From Chloroflexota bacterium (GTDB lineage Bacteria > Chloroflexota > Anaerolineae > B4-G1 > SLSP01), in assembly GCA_029555965.1 (NCBI GenBank), contig JAKQHY010000015.1, forward strand, positions 1 through 64,000: 64,000 nucleotides of DNA, written 5' to 3'. A program made the position numbers and the translations under genes. Within the stretch, counting starts at the first letter, position 1. Each line of letters starts with the position of its first letter. Below the pieces are notes generated by a model. The model did no database searches. It saw only the letters and a list, made by a program, of their open reading frames with translations, and was not told the origin of the DNA. Positions 37,920 through 47,190 of this stretch are shown here, one piece after another.

Positions 37920-37981
37920 GGGTAAAACAGACGCGAAAAAAACTTGTCAAGCAAAAATCATACAAATCTGGGGGATCTAAA

Positions 37982-38013
37982 AACGTTCCAACGTTCCAAC
38001 GTTCAAACGTTCA
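37982..38013. repeat. Octamer repeat in Wzz/kinase 5' region
   Basis: aacgttccaacgttccaacgttcaaacgttcaaac just before the start codon. Confidence 0.85.
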
Positions 38014-38022
38014 AACAATATT

Positions 38023-39654
38023 ATGGAACTACGACAATACCTTAGCATCGTCTTAAAATGGTGGTGGTTGATTCTCTTGACGACGGTTCTGGGCGCCGGG
38101 GCCGCCTACTACGTCAGCAGCATCTCGCTGCCGATCTATAAGGCAACCACGACGCTCACGATTGACCGCGGCGGCGATCCCCGCGACGACCCCTCGCGCC
38201 AAATTCAGACCAGCGAAGCCATCGCCAGCACCTACGTGGTGCAAATTCAGGCGCCCGTCATCCTGCAAGCGGTGCGGTCGCGCCTGGGCCTGGCGATGGA
38301 CGTGGACGACCTCAAGGAGATGCTCACCGTCTCGCAGATGGTGGACACGCAGCTCATTGACATCGCCGCCCAGGGCCACGACCCGGCGCTGCTCAAGGCG
38401 CTGGTGGAAACGGTCGCGCAGGTGTTCATCGAACAGGAGACCGGCCAGCAGGAAGCGCGCTATCAGGCGCAGCTCACGGCGCTGGAAACGCAGGTGGCCG
38501 GGCTGGAGACCTCCCTTGAGGAGACGCAAAAGGCGATTGCCGCCCTCGGCGATCCCAATGACCTGCCCGAATTCGCCCGGCTGGATCTGGCGCAACTGGA
38601 AACGCGCCGCGCCAACCAACAGACGCGCCTGACCATTTTGCTGCAAAGCGCGCAGGAGTTCCGGCTGGCAATGGCGCGCTACACCACCCGCATCTCCGTC
38701 TTCGCCCCCGCCGAGCTGCCGGTCAAGCCGATTGGCCCGCAGACATTGCGCAACACCGCGCTCGCCGCCGCCACTGGCCTGATGATCGGCGTCGGCGTGG
38801 CCTTCCTGATCGAATATCTTGACGATACCGTGCGCACGCCGGAAGACATCAAACAAGTGCTGCCGCTGGCGGTCTTGGGCGTGCTGCCGCGCATGGCAAA
38901 GCGGAACACCGCGCAGACGGGGATTGTGGTCACCGAGCACCCCTTGCAGCCCATCGCGGAAGCGTTCCGCAGCCTGCGCACCAGCATCCAGTTCACCAAC
39001 CTGGATGAGCCGCCGCGCACGCTCCTGGTGACCAGCCCGCAGCCCACCGACGGCAAATCCTTCACGGCGGCCAATCTCGCCGCGGCCATCGCCCAGGGCG
39101 GGAAATCGGTGATCCTGGTGGACGCCGACCTGCGCCACCCCACCATGCACAAGACCTTCAACCTGCCCATAGCCCCCGGGCTGACCGAGTCGCTGCTCTC
39201 TGTGGAGGAGCGCCCGCGCGCGCTGCAAGCTACGAACGTGGAGCGCCTGCGCGTCGTCCCCGTTGGTTCGCGCGTGCCGGATTCGACGGAACTCCTGGCC
39301 TCGCAGACCTTCAAGCGCCTCATCGCCGAGCTGCAAGAGCAGGCAGACGTAGTCATCCTCGATAGCCCCCCCGTGCTGGCCGTCTCCGACGCGGCAGTGC
39401 TCTCCACCCTGGTGGATGGGGTGGTGCTGGTGATGGACTGCGGCAAGACCCGCATCCCGGCGGCGGTGCAGGCCGCCGAACGACTCGCCGGCGTGGGGGG
39501 CACGATCCTGGGCGTGGTCCTCAACCGCGTCACGGCGCGCTCCGGCGGCTATTACTACTACTATTATTATCACACAGACGGGTTGGACGGTGAACGCAAG
39601 GGCCTCGCCCGCTGGTTCCAAAGGAAGAAAACGTCAAAACGTTCCAACGTTTAA
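38023..39654 (+). CDS. Wzz-type polysaccharide co-polymerase fused to BY-kinase
   Basis: Wzz N-term; LLVTSPQPTDGKSFTAANLAAAIAQGGKSVILVDADLRHPTMH; tail GGYYYYYYYHTDG; ends SKRSNV* in octamer repeat. Confidence 0.95.
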   Translation: MELRQYLSIVLKWWWLILLTTVLGAGAAYYVSSISLPIYKATTTLTIDRGGDPRDDPSRQIQTSEAIASTYVVQIQAPVILQAVRSRLGLAMDVDDLKEMLTVSQMVDTQLIDIAAQGHDPALLKALVETVAQVFIEQETGQQEARYQAQLTALETQVAGLETSLEETQKAIAALGDPNDLPEFARLDLAQLETRRANQQTRLTILLQSAQEFRLAMARYTTRISVFAPAELPVKPIGPQTLRNTALAAATGLMIGVGVAFLIEYLDDTVRTPEDIKQVLPLAVLGVLPRMAKRNTAQTGIVVTEHPLQPIAEAFRSLRTSIQFTNLDEPPRTLLVTSPQPTDGKSFTAANLAAAIAQGGKSVILVDADLRHPTMHKTFNLPIAPGLTESLLSVEERPRALQATNVERLRVVPVGSRVPDSTELLASQTFKRLIAELQEQADVVILDSPPVLAVSDAAVLSTLVDGVVLVMDCGKTRIPAAVQAAERLAGVGGTILGVVLNRVTARSGGYYYYYYYHTDGLDGERKGLARWFQRKKTSKRSNV

Positions 39655-39738
39655 ACGTTCCAACGTTCCAACGTCCCGACGTTCCAACGTTCCAACGTTC
39701 CAACGTTCCAACGTCTCAACGTTCCAACGTTCCAACGC
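39629..39738. repeat. Octanucleotide AACGTTCC array
   Basis: Runs from within the kinase 3' end to before the adaptor gene. Confidence 0.95.
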
Positions 39739-39750
39739 ATAGGAGAAGCC

Positions 39751-41034
39751 TTGAAAACACGTTACCTATCCATTATTGTGGGACTTTTTGTTCTGGTCTT
39801 GGTCGGCTGCCAGCAGCCGGCGGGGGATTTTGCCCCCACCTTCACACCGCCGACGTTCGTTGCAACCGCCGTTCCGGCAGTCACAACCTATACGGTAGCA
39901 TACGGCGCCGTGGTGGATGTCATCGAAACGCGCGGACAGGTGAAGTCGCAGCAAGAGACACGCCTGACCTTCCCCTTGGACGGCGCGCTAAAGGCGGTTC
40001 ACATCGCCCCTGGCGATCAGGTTGAGGCGGGCGCCCTGCTGGCCGAACTCAATGCGCCGGCCAACCAACAAGCCTTAGTCGCCCGGCAACATGCCCTCAA
40101 CCTGGCAGAGCTAAATCTCGCAAGAATTCAGACCGAAGGCCAGACTGCGCAGCAAGCAGACATCAAAGAGGCGCAGGCCAACCTCGCCGTCGTGCAAGCG
40201 CAATACGATCAGACCGTGTTAAGCAATAAACTAACGGTGGAATATGCCGAAAAAGCCATGGCGCCCTGCGTGACGACGGCAAAAAACGACCTTGAAAAAA
40301 TGCTGTGCGAAACATCCTGGTACCACGCCCGCCTGCGCGCCGAAGCCGCCAACAACGTCGCGCTGGAACAACTCCGCGCCGCACGGGTGCGCTTAGAACT
40401 GGCCCGCGCGGATTCCTATGCCGCCAATGAAGCCATCGCCGCCGAGCAGGTGAGACAGGCGCAAGAATTGTATCTCATGGCCGAGGGTCAGATGAGCAGC
40501 ACATTACTGACGGCGCCCTTCTCCGGAGTGATCCTCTCCATCGAAAAGAGGCCCGGCGACAATGTGTCAGCCTATGAACCCATCGGCGTTCTGGCCGATC
40601 CGTCGCAGCTTTGGGCCATTGCCACAGTCTTCGAGCAAGACATCCACCGGGTAGCGGTCGGCCAGCGCGTGTCGCTGGTGCTGGACGCCTTCCTGGATCA
40701 GACCTACCACGGCTCCGTCCTGCAAATTGCCAGCCAGGCCGTGCTCTGGCAGGGGAAGTGGGCCTACGCAGTCACCCTTGTGTTTGACGACGACCAGACC
40801 ATTCCCGCCACCATGAGCATGGGCGCCGACATCCGCTTTGTGGTGCGCGCCAGGGAAAATGTCCTGGTCATCCCCACGCAAGCGATCCTGGTCAGCGGCG
40901 GGCGGGAGTACGTGGAACTGTGGAAGGACAACGGCGCGTTGCAGCCGGTGGAAATCCAGACCGGCATCTCCAACGGCATCGAAACCGAAGTCATCGCCGG
41001 CCTTGAGGCCGGACAAGTCGTGCGGATTCCTTGA
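39751..41034 (+). CDS. HlyD/RND-type efflux adaptor lipoprotein (TTG start)
   Basis: LFVLVLVGCQQ lipobox; VHIAPGDQVEAGALLAELNAPANQQALV; long coiled coil. Confidence 0.88.
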   Translation: MKTRYLSIIVGLFVLVLVGCQQPAGDFAPTFTPPTFVATAVPAVTTYTVAYGAVVDVIETRGQVKSQQETRLTFPLDGALKAVHIAPGDQVEAGALLAELNAPANQQALVARQHALNLAELNLARIQTEGQTAQQADIKEAQANLAVVQAQYDQTVLSNKLTVEYAEKAMAPCVTTAKNDLEKMLCETSWYHARLRAEAANNVALEQLRAARVRLELARADSYAANEAIAAEQVRQAQELYLMAEGQMSSTLLTAPFSGVILSIEKRPGDNVSAYEPIGVLADPSQLWAIATVFEQDIHRVAVGQRVSLVLDAFLDQTYHGSVLQIASQAVLWQGKWAYAVTLVFDDDQTIPATMSMGADIRFVVRARENVLVIPTQAILVSGGREYVELWKDNGALQPVEIQTGISNGIETEVIAGLEAGQVVRIP

Positions 41035-41067
41035 GAATCCCTGACTCTCCCGAAAAAAGGGGAGGAG

Positions 41068-41333
41068 TTTCACGCAAAGGCGCAAAGGCGCAAAGATTTC
41101 AACCTGTGCAATAGCCCTTCTGACTAACCTATTTTTCGTCAGCAGATTAAGCGGATTAAGCAGATTTTCCGTTCTTAATCTGCTCAATCTGCTGACCAAA
41201 TTCTCCCCTATTGCACAGGTCGAAAGATTTTTAAGATCAGGCTAAATTCTATAACATAAATCACGCTCTTCAATGAAGACTATGAAGGCTGACATCCATT
41301 TTCCTTAGCGTCTTTGCGCCTTTGCGTGAGATC
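41068..41333. repeat. Nested composite of three palindromic repeats
   Basis: GCAAAGGC half-sites outside; ACCTGTGCAATAG/CTATTGCACAGGT at 41102-41114/41208-41220; AGCAGATT hairpin inside. Confidence 0.8.
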
Positions 41334-41364
41334 TTTAATTGTTTCAGTGGAGTCATACCCTTAG

Positions 41365-41850
41365 ATGAAACCTGTGAGATTGCAGTGGTTGGCACATAGT
41401 CTGATTCTGGGCGGCATCTTTCTGATGGCGATCTGGCCGCTGCATCCGTTGGTGCTCGCCCGCTGGTATGTGGCCGACGGGACGCGCCGCATGAACCAGA
41501 TACAGCGCGATGCCGGGGCCTCGTCTGAGGCGCAGTATGCGCAGGCGCTCCAGGCCGGGCAAGCCTTCCAGACCGCGCTGCGTTGGGATCCCCTCAACGC
41601 GCGCGCCTACGCTGGCTTGGCCGAGATCTATCGGATGTGGGGCGATGCAAACTCGGCGGCGCGCGCGCTGTCGCGGGCCTGCGCCCTGGCCCCGCGCGAC
41701 GTGGCGCTGCTGGTGCGCCTCGGCGACGCCTTCCGCGACGCCGGGCAAACGGAGCTGGCGACAGCGACCTACACGCGCGTCCTGGCGGTGCAGCCCAACA
41801 ACGCCGCCGCCGCCCAAGCCCTTGAGGCGTTAAAGGCCACAACCCCATGA
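41365..41850 (+). CDS. TPR-repeat protein
   Basis: ALQAGQAFQTALRWDPLNARAYAGLAEIYRMWGDANSAARALSRACALAPRDVALLVRLGDAF. Confidence 0.85.
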   Translation: MKPVRLQWLAHSLILGGIFLMAIWPLHPLVLARWYVADGTRRMNQIQRDAGASSEAQYAQALQAGQAFQTALRWDPLNARAYAGLAEIYRMWGDANSAARALSRACALAPRDVALLVRLGDAFRDAGQTELATATYTRVLAVQPNNAAAAQALEALKATTP

Positions 41851-41858
41851 ACCAACCG

Positions 41859-41955
41859 CCCAACGTTCCAACGTCTCAACATTCCAACGTCCCAACGCCC
41901 CAACGTTCCAACGTCCCAACGTCCCAACGTTCCAACGTTCCAACGTTCCAACGTT
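41859..41955. repeat. Octanucleotide array at 5' end of DUF4012 gene
   Basis: 12 units of AACGTYCC type. Confidence 0.95.
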
Positions 41956-42020
41956 CTTTCTGACGCTGGTTCCTCCTCTGCGATCTGCTACTGCTGCTCA
42001 TCGGCGAGGACGCCACGGTA

Positions 42021-43889
42021 TTGCGCGCGCGCGCCTGGTGGAACGTGCTGCAAAGCGACCTCACGGCGCTGCGGGGGTTACTGCGCGATCCCCAGGCAAC
42101 GGCCCCCTGGCCCCCAGACGAGTTGTTCCGCATGACCTACGCCGACTTGCGCGGCTTTCAGAGGGAGTTCGCGCTGGCCCTGGAACTGGCGCCCTATGTC
42201 CGCTGGCTACCGCGCTACGGGCATGACCTGGCCGCCTTCCCCACCCTGCTGGAGATGGCTCTCGATCTGAGCGAGAGCGGCGCGCTGCTGTCACAGTCGT
42301 TATCCCCCCTGCTCTCCCCACAACGCCAGGGCGCCGGCTACACCCTGGAAACGACGCTGGCGCTGCTGGACGAGGCGCAGCCCCAACTGGCGTATACGGC
42401 GGACGCGCTGGCGCGGGTGCGGCAGGCGCGCGCCACGCTGGACGTAACGCGCCTCTCCCCGCGCCTGGCCGGTTGGCTGAAGGAACTGGACGCGCTCCTG
42501 CCGCGCGTGGAACAGGGGGTGCAGGGCGCGTTGCTGCTGCCCCGGCTGTTGGGCGCGGCCCAAACGCGCACCTACCTGTTGCTGGTTCACAACGAGGACG
42601 AGCTGCGCCCGGCGGGGGGCTTCCTCACCGGCGTGGCCCGCATCACCCTGCGCGAGGGACGCATCGAGCAGCTCTATTTCGAGAACAGCGCCGAGGTGAC
42701 GGACTTCAAGCGCCCCTATCCCGACCCGCCCGACCCACTGCGCGAGATTATGGGGCTGGACCTGTGGGTCTTTCACGACAGCAACTGGAGTCCCGATTTC
42801 CCCACCTCGGCGCGGGTGGCGGTGGCGTTTTATCAGCATCGCTACGCGACGCCCATTGATGGCGTGCTGGCGCTGGATCAAGAGGGGTTCCGGCAGTGGA
42901 TGGAGGTGCTTCAACCGCTTAACGTGGACAGCTATCCCGAACCGCTCACCGCCGAAAACATCCTCCCGGCCCTGCGCCAATCCCGCGACACGCTCCTGGA
43001 ACCCGATCCGTTAGCAAGCTGGGAACACCTGCACAAAGCATTTCTTGAGGATGTACTCAACGCCGCCGTCCAAAAGCTCCAGGAACAGCCGGAGAGCGTT
43101 GACTTCGCCCGGTTGGGCCTGGCCGTCATCACCGCGTTTGAGGAACGTCACCTGTTTGCAGTGGCCTTTGAGGATGCAGAGGCGGCGGCGCTGTTACAGC
43201 AAGCGCGCTGGGATGGCGCGCTCTACCGTGGCGCGGGCGATTTTGTGATGGCCGTGGACGCCAACCTGGGCTACAACAAAGTGAATCCTTACATCGCCGA
43301 AAGCCTGGCGTACAGCGTAGACCTGCGCGACCTCGCTCAGCCGCAGGCGACGTTGACCCTGCGCTACCAACATCGCGGCCCGCAGAGCGACGCTTATTGC
43401 TACCATTTCCAGAAGGCGGACAGCCTCACCTACGAGCAACTGATGCAGCACTGCTATTGGGATTACGCGCGCATCTTTGTCCCGGCGGGCAGCCGACTGA
43501 TCAGCGCCACGCCCAACCCCGTGCCTGGGCGGATGTTAGTCACCGGCAAAGGGCGCTCCGGCGAGCCGGACCTGCTGCCGGACGAGGCCGGGAAAAGCGT
43601 CTTCGGCACCTTCTTTGTGCTTCCCCCCGGGCAAAGCGCCGAGACGCGCTTTGCCTACGCCCTGCCCGCGAAAATCATCGAGCCGACCGAGAACGGGATA
43701 CGCTATCATCTCTACATCCAAAAACAGGGCGGTCAGGGTGAAATTCCGGTGCAAATCACAGTAGCCATTCCTCCCGCTGCCCGCGTATTGCACAGTTCCC
43801 TGCCCGTGGACGACCGCGCAGAAGGGCAACTGGTCTTCACGCAATCCCTCAAGGGCGATTTGGACTTGACCCTTGATATTGCACCGTAG
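42021..43889 (+). CDS. DUF4012-domain protein
   Basis: YLLLVHNEDELRPAGGFLTGVARITLREGRIEQLYFENSAEV; true N-terminus lies upstream (see finding). Confidence 0.85.
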   Translation: MRARAWWNVLQSDLTALRGLLRDPQATAPWPPDELFRMTYADLRGFQREFALALELAPYVRWLPRYGHDLAAFPTLLEMALDLSESGALLSQSLSPLLSPQRQGAGYTLETTLALLDEAQPQLAYTADALARVRQARATLDVTRLSPRLAGWLKELDALLPRVEQGVQGALLLPRLLGAAQTRTYLLLVHNEDELRPAGGFLTGVARITLREGRIEQLYFENSAEVTDFKRPYPDPPDPLREIMGLDLWVFHDSNWSPDFPTSARVAVAFYQHRYATPIDGVLALDQEGFRQWMEVLQPLNVDSYPEPLTAENILPALRQSRDTLLEPDPLASWEHLHKAFLEDVLNAAVQKLQEQPESVDFARLGLAVITAFEERHLFAVAFEDAEAAALLQQARWDGALYRGAGDFVMAVDANLGYNKVNPYIAESLAYSVDLRDLAQPQATLTLRYQHRGPQSDAYCYHFQKADSLTYEQLMQHCYWDYARIFVPAGSRLISATPNPVPGRMLVTGKGRSGEPDLLPDEAGKSVFGTFFVLPPGQSAETRFAYALPAKIIEPTENGIRYHLYIQKQGGQGEIPVQITVAIPPAARVLHSSLPVDDRAEGQLVFTQSLKGDLDLTLDIAP

Positions 43890-43907
43890 GGAGTCGGGAG
43901 CTTTCAG

Positions 43908-44014
43908 ATAGCTCTTTCGCACCGCAGAGCACGCTGAGGCCGCTGAGACCCCATAAAAATCTCTGCGATCTCTGCGCACTCTGCGGTAAATTTTCACTGG
44001 TTTTCGTAAGTCCT
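43908..44014. repeat. CGCAGAG/CTCTGCG palindromic repeat with CGTAAGTCCT end
   Basis: caccgcagagcacgctgaggccgctgag...atctctgcgatctctgcgcactctgcggt...cgtaagtcct. Confidence 0.75.
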
Positions 44015-44024
44015 GTGCTGATAG

Positions 44025-45923
44025 CTAGGGCGTTCCCTCTACCAAGAGGGCAAAGTGGGGGTAGCGTCCCACCGTGGGGATTTCGTGAACGACGGCAAGT
44101 GTGGCGGGATCAATGACGGCAATGCGATTTTCGTTGGGCAACGTCACGAAGACCCTACTCGCGTTGGCGGCAATGCCTTTGGGATGGCCGTTGACGGGGA
44201 TGGCGGGCAGAGCGAGCGCCGCTGTCGCGCGGCTGACAAGCGGGGCCGGCCCGTTCGCGCAAACAACAAGAGGTAAACGAATCGTCCAGAGAGCATCGCC
44301 CTTTGCGCCGGGGTCGGACAACAAACGCCCGCTTTCGTCCAGAACCGAGACGGAGCGCCCCAGATAATTGGACACGTAGATACGCATCCCCACGGCGGCC
44401 AAGCCGTGCCCACCGTGACCGGGCATGGCCGGGTCCTGGATCTCAGTTGCATACCGGCCTAGCAACGCAAACGTATCAGGATCATAGACGTGCAATTCGC
44501 TATCCATACCAAACGCAACGTAGATGCGATCCGTATCAGGGTGATAAAGCAGGCTGTGGGGCGCCAAAGGCTTCGTTTTCAAACGAAACTCCCATTGAAA
44601 TCCCCCACCCGTCGGTGTGATCGTCCACAGCCCCTCGCCGCCCATATACAACTTGGCGACGTATACCCGCCTACGGCCCGGATCGCTATCAATACCGAAA
44701 AAACCAAACTGGAGGAAGCGATCTTTGATGTTCCCACGTTTATCCAGTATCGTGATGCCGTCGCCGTTGTTATTGTTGGTGACATAAAGATGATCCTCCA
44801 ACACGGCGACGTGAATGGCGCCAAAGCCCACGACAACTTCCGTTAGAATTTGGCGCGTAGACAGATCCACCATCAACAACTTGCTCGCCGTTGCATCCGG
44901 GGCAGTGTTCGCCAAAACATACAACAACCCGCCGTCTGCCGCCATACCAAAGGGATGATACCCGGCCGCAAAGCTGCCCATATAGGCATAGGTCTGTGCA
45001 TCGTAAATATCAATGGTGTTGGAATCCAGGTTGGACACATATAACTGCGTCCCCGTGACGTAGTGGATAGGGGTTCTTTCAATCGCGCGATTATGGGTGA
45101 GGTCACATTCCAGCCCCGCGCCGCCAATGTCAACCTGGTTGACGATCTCGGTGAGCGCCGGGGGCAACGAGGCGGCAAGCCGCACCACAACTTGCACATT
45201 TCCAGTGTATCCTGCCGGCACATCCCCCAGAGCGAGCGTATAAACCTGTCCCCCCACAGCCTGCCACCCTGCACTGACCAGAACCGTGTATGCTGGAAGC
45301 GTCTCGGTCAAAACCACATCTTCTGCCAGGGCAGTTCCCACATTGCTGTATGTGATCGTATACGTGACCAGATCTCCCGCTGCCAGCCGCCCCGCGCCAT
45401 GACTTCGCATCTCTACCGCAAGGTCAAAGCCGGCGCCCACCGTCGTCAGAAGACTAAAAAAGCTGTACCGGGTTCTCACCACGTTGCGAAGGCTTGTCTG
45501 GGCGGGATAGGGAAAGGTGGCGGACAAGGATACCGGTAAATCTACGGCGCCGCCGGCCCCCGGGGGGATTTCGGCAATCTGATACGTGCAAACCTGCGCG
45601 GCGCACACCCATCCTGCACCCCCGGTATAACTGACATAAGCGGGCAGCGTATCGGTCACCACAACGTTGTAGAAAGTTTGATCGGTCAGATTGTTCTGAT
45701 ATTGGATCTGGTAGGTGAATGGCCTGCCGGGCATTACACAGAGGGGCGCGGTTTTCCTCACCTCGAGGACGTAACGGGGAGGCAGGTCTGCGGCTGGGTC
45801 GCTTTCAAAATGCAGAGGAACATTGGCGTTTGCCGCTACGGAGGGCGGCGTCCCTTGAGAAAAAACCATTGCCCCCAGAACTCCTACGACTATTCCTATG
45901 CCAAGCACGATAGACTTGTTCAT
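44025..45923 (-). CDS. Secreted DUF11 + YncE/YVTN-like beta-propeller protein
   Basis: RPFTYQIQYQNNLTDQTFYNVVVTDTLPAYVSY; TQLYVSNLDSNTIDIYDAQTYAYMGSFAAGYHPFGMA. Confidence 0.87.
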   Translation of the reverse strand: MNKSIVLGIGIVVGVLGAMVFSQGTPPSVAANANVPLHFESDPAADLPPRYVLEVRKTAPLCVMPGRPFTYQIQYQNNLTDQTFYNVVVTDTLPAYVSYTGGAGWVCAAQVCTYQIAEIPPGAGGAVDLPVSLSATFPYPAQTSLRNVVRTRYSFFSLLTTVGAGFDLAVEMRSHGAGRLAAGDLVTYTITYSNVGTALAEDVVLTETLPAYTVLVSAGWQAVGGQVYTLALGDVPAGYTGNVQVVVRLAASLPPALTEIVNQVDIGGAGLECDLTHNRAIERTPIHYVTGTQLYVSNLDSNTIDIYDAQTYAYMGSFAAGYHPFGMAADGGLLYVLANTAPDATASKLLMVDLSTRQILTEVVVGFGAIHVAVLEDHLYVTNNNNGDGITILDKRGNIKDRFLQFGFFGIDSDPGRRRVYVAKLYMGGEGLWTITPTGGGFQWEFRLKTKPLAPHSLLYHPDTDRIYVAFGMDSELHVYDPDTFALLGRYATEIQDPAMPGHGGHGLAAVGMRIYVSNYLGRSVSVLDESGRLLSDPGAKGDALWTIRLPLVVCANGPAPLVSRATAALALPAIPVNGHPKGIAANASRVFVTLPNENRIAVIDPATLAVVHEIPTVGRYPHFALLVEGTP

Positions 45924-46025
45924 CGCTCCACCCCCACTTCGCGCTGAAACGAATCATTGTAACTATGGTAACATGGCTTTAGGTCTGGGAAGTTTCAGTT
46001 TGGTTAAGGTTGCAAAGTGAGCTGT

Positions 46026-47045
46026 ATGATGAACCGACAGACGATAACCGAGGGCCAATCCCTGCCCGCCGTCCCCGACGCCCCGCCCATCCCCGGCCTG
46101 ACCTTTCGCCGGTTTCGCGGCGAGCCTGACTACCCGGTGATGGTGGCGATTCTCGATGCCTGCAACGACGCGGACGGGCTGGAATACATCAACACGGTCG
46201 CGGATATGGCGTCGCTCTTCGCGCACCTGAAGAACTGCGACCCGTACCGGGATATGCTGTTCGCCGAGGTGTATGGCGAGACGGTCGCCTTCAGCCGGGT
46301 GTGGTGGGAGGAAGCGTCCCCTGCGTGGTACTACATCCCGCTCGGCTTTGTCCATCCCGCGTGGCGGCGCAAGGGACTGGGCATGGCGATGTTGCGCTAC
46401 GGCGAAACGCGCCTGCGGGAAGCGGCCCGCGAGCATCCGGCGGGGGAGAAGCGCTTCCGCGTGTGGACGACCGATAAGGAGTATGGCGCGTGGGCTTTGT
46501 TTACCCAGGCCGGCTACGAGCCGGTGCGCCATTACATTGAGATGACCCGCCCCATTGACGCCCCGCTGCCGAACGCGCCACTGCCCGCCGGACTGGACGT
46601 GCGCCCGGTCGCGCCGGAGCAGTACCGCGCCGTGTGGGACGCGAAAGAGGAAGCGCGCCAGGATCATTGGGGCTACGCGCCCACGACCGACGCGGACTTT
46701 GAGCGGTGGACGGAGACGCGCACGTTCGCGCCGCACCTGTGGAAGGTGGCCTGGGACGGGGAGCAGGTCGCCGGGATGGCGCTGAATCACCTGGATGAAG
46801 AACAGAACGCACGCTACCACCGCCGACGCGGCCGCACCCAGTACGTGTTTGTGCGGCGTCCGTGGCGGCGGCGCGGGCTGGCGCGGGCGCTGCTCGTGCA
46901 GAGCATCGAGATGTTTAAAGCCATGGGGATGGCAGAAACGGCCCTGGGTGTGGATACCCAGAATCCAAGCGGCGCGCTCAAATTGTACGAAAGCCTGGGC
47001 TATCAGGAAGGCCGGCGGCACACGTTTTTCGACAAGAAACTGTAG
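46026..47045 (+). CDS. Double-GNAT acetyltransferase
   Basis: VHPAWRRKGLGMAMLRYGETRLREAA and VRRPWRRRGLARALLVQSIEMFKAMGMAETALGVDTQNPSGALKLYESLGY. Confidence 0.88.
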   Translation: MMNRQTITEGQSLPAVPDAPPIPGLTFRRFRGEPDYPVMVAILDACNDADGLEYINTVADMASLFAHLKNCDPYRDMLFAEVYGETVAFSRVWWEEASPAWYYIPLGFVHPAWRRKGLGMAMLRYGETRLREAAREHPAGEKRFRVWTTDKEYGAWALFTQAGYEPVRHYIEMTRPIDAPLPNAPLPAGLDVRPVAPEQYRAVWDAKEEARQDHWGYAPTTDADFERWTETRTFAPHLWKVAWDGEQVAGMALNHLDEEQNARYHRRRGRTQYVFVRRPWRRRGLARALLVQSIEMFKAMGMAETALGVDTQNPSGALKLYESLGYQEGRRHTFFDKKL

Positions 47046-47127
47046 CACTCAAGCGGATCTTACCCTTGCGACGCAAAGAATGGGCCACGGATTTTACGGA
47101 TTTTTCTCTTGAAAAGCCCATGCTTTG

Positions 47128-47168
47128 ATCTTAAAAATCTTTGCGCCTTTGCGTCTTTGCGTGAAACT
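47128..47168. repeat. GCAAAGRC half-site repeat
   Basis: tcttaaaaatctttgcgcctttgcgtctttgcgtgaaact. Confidence 0.7.
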
Positions 47169-47190
47169 TCCCCCTTTTTCAGGAGAATCA

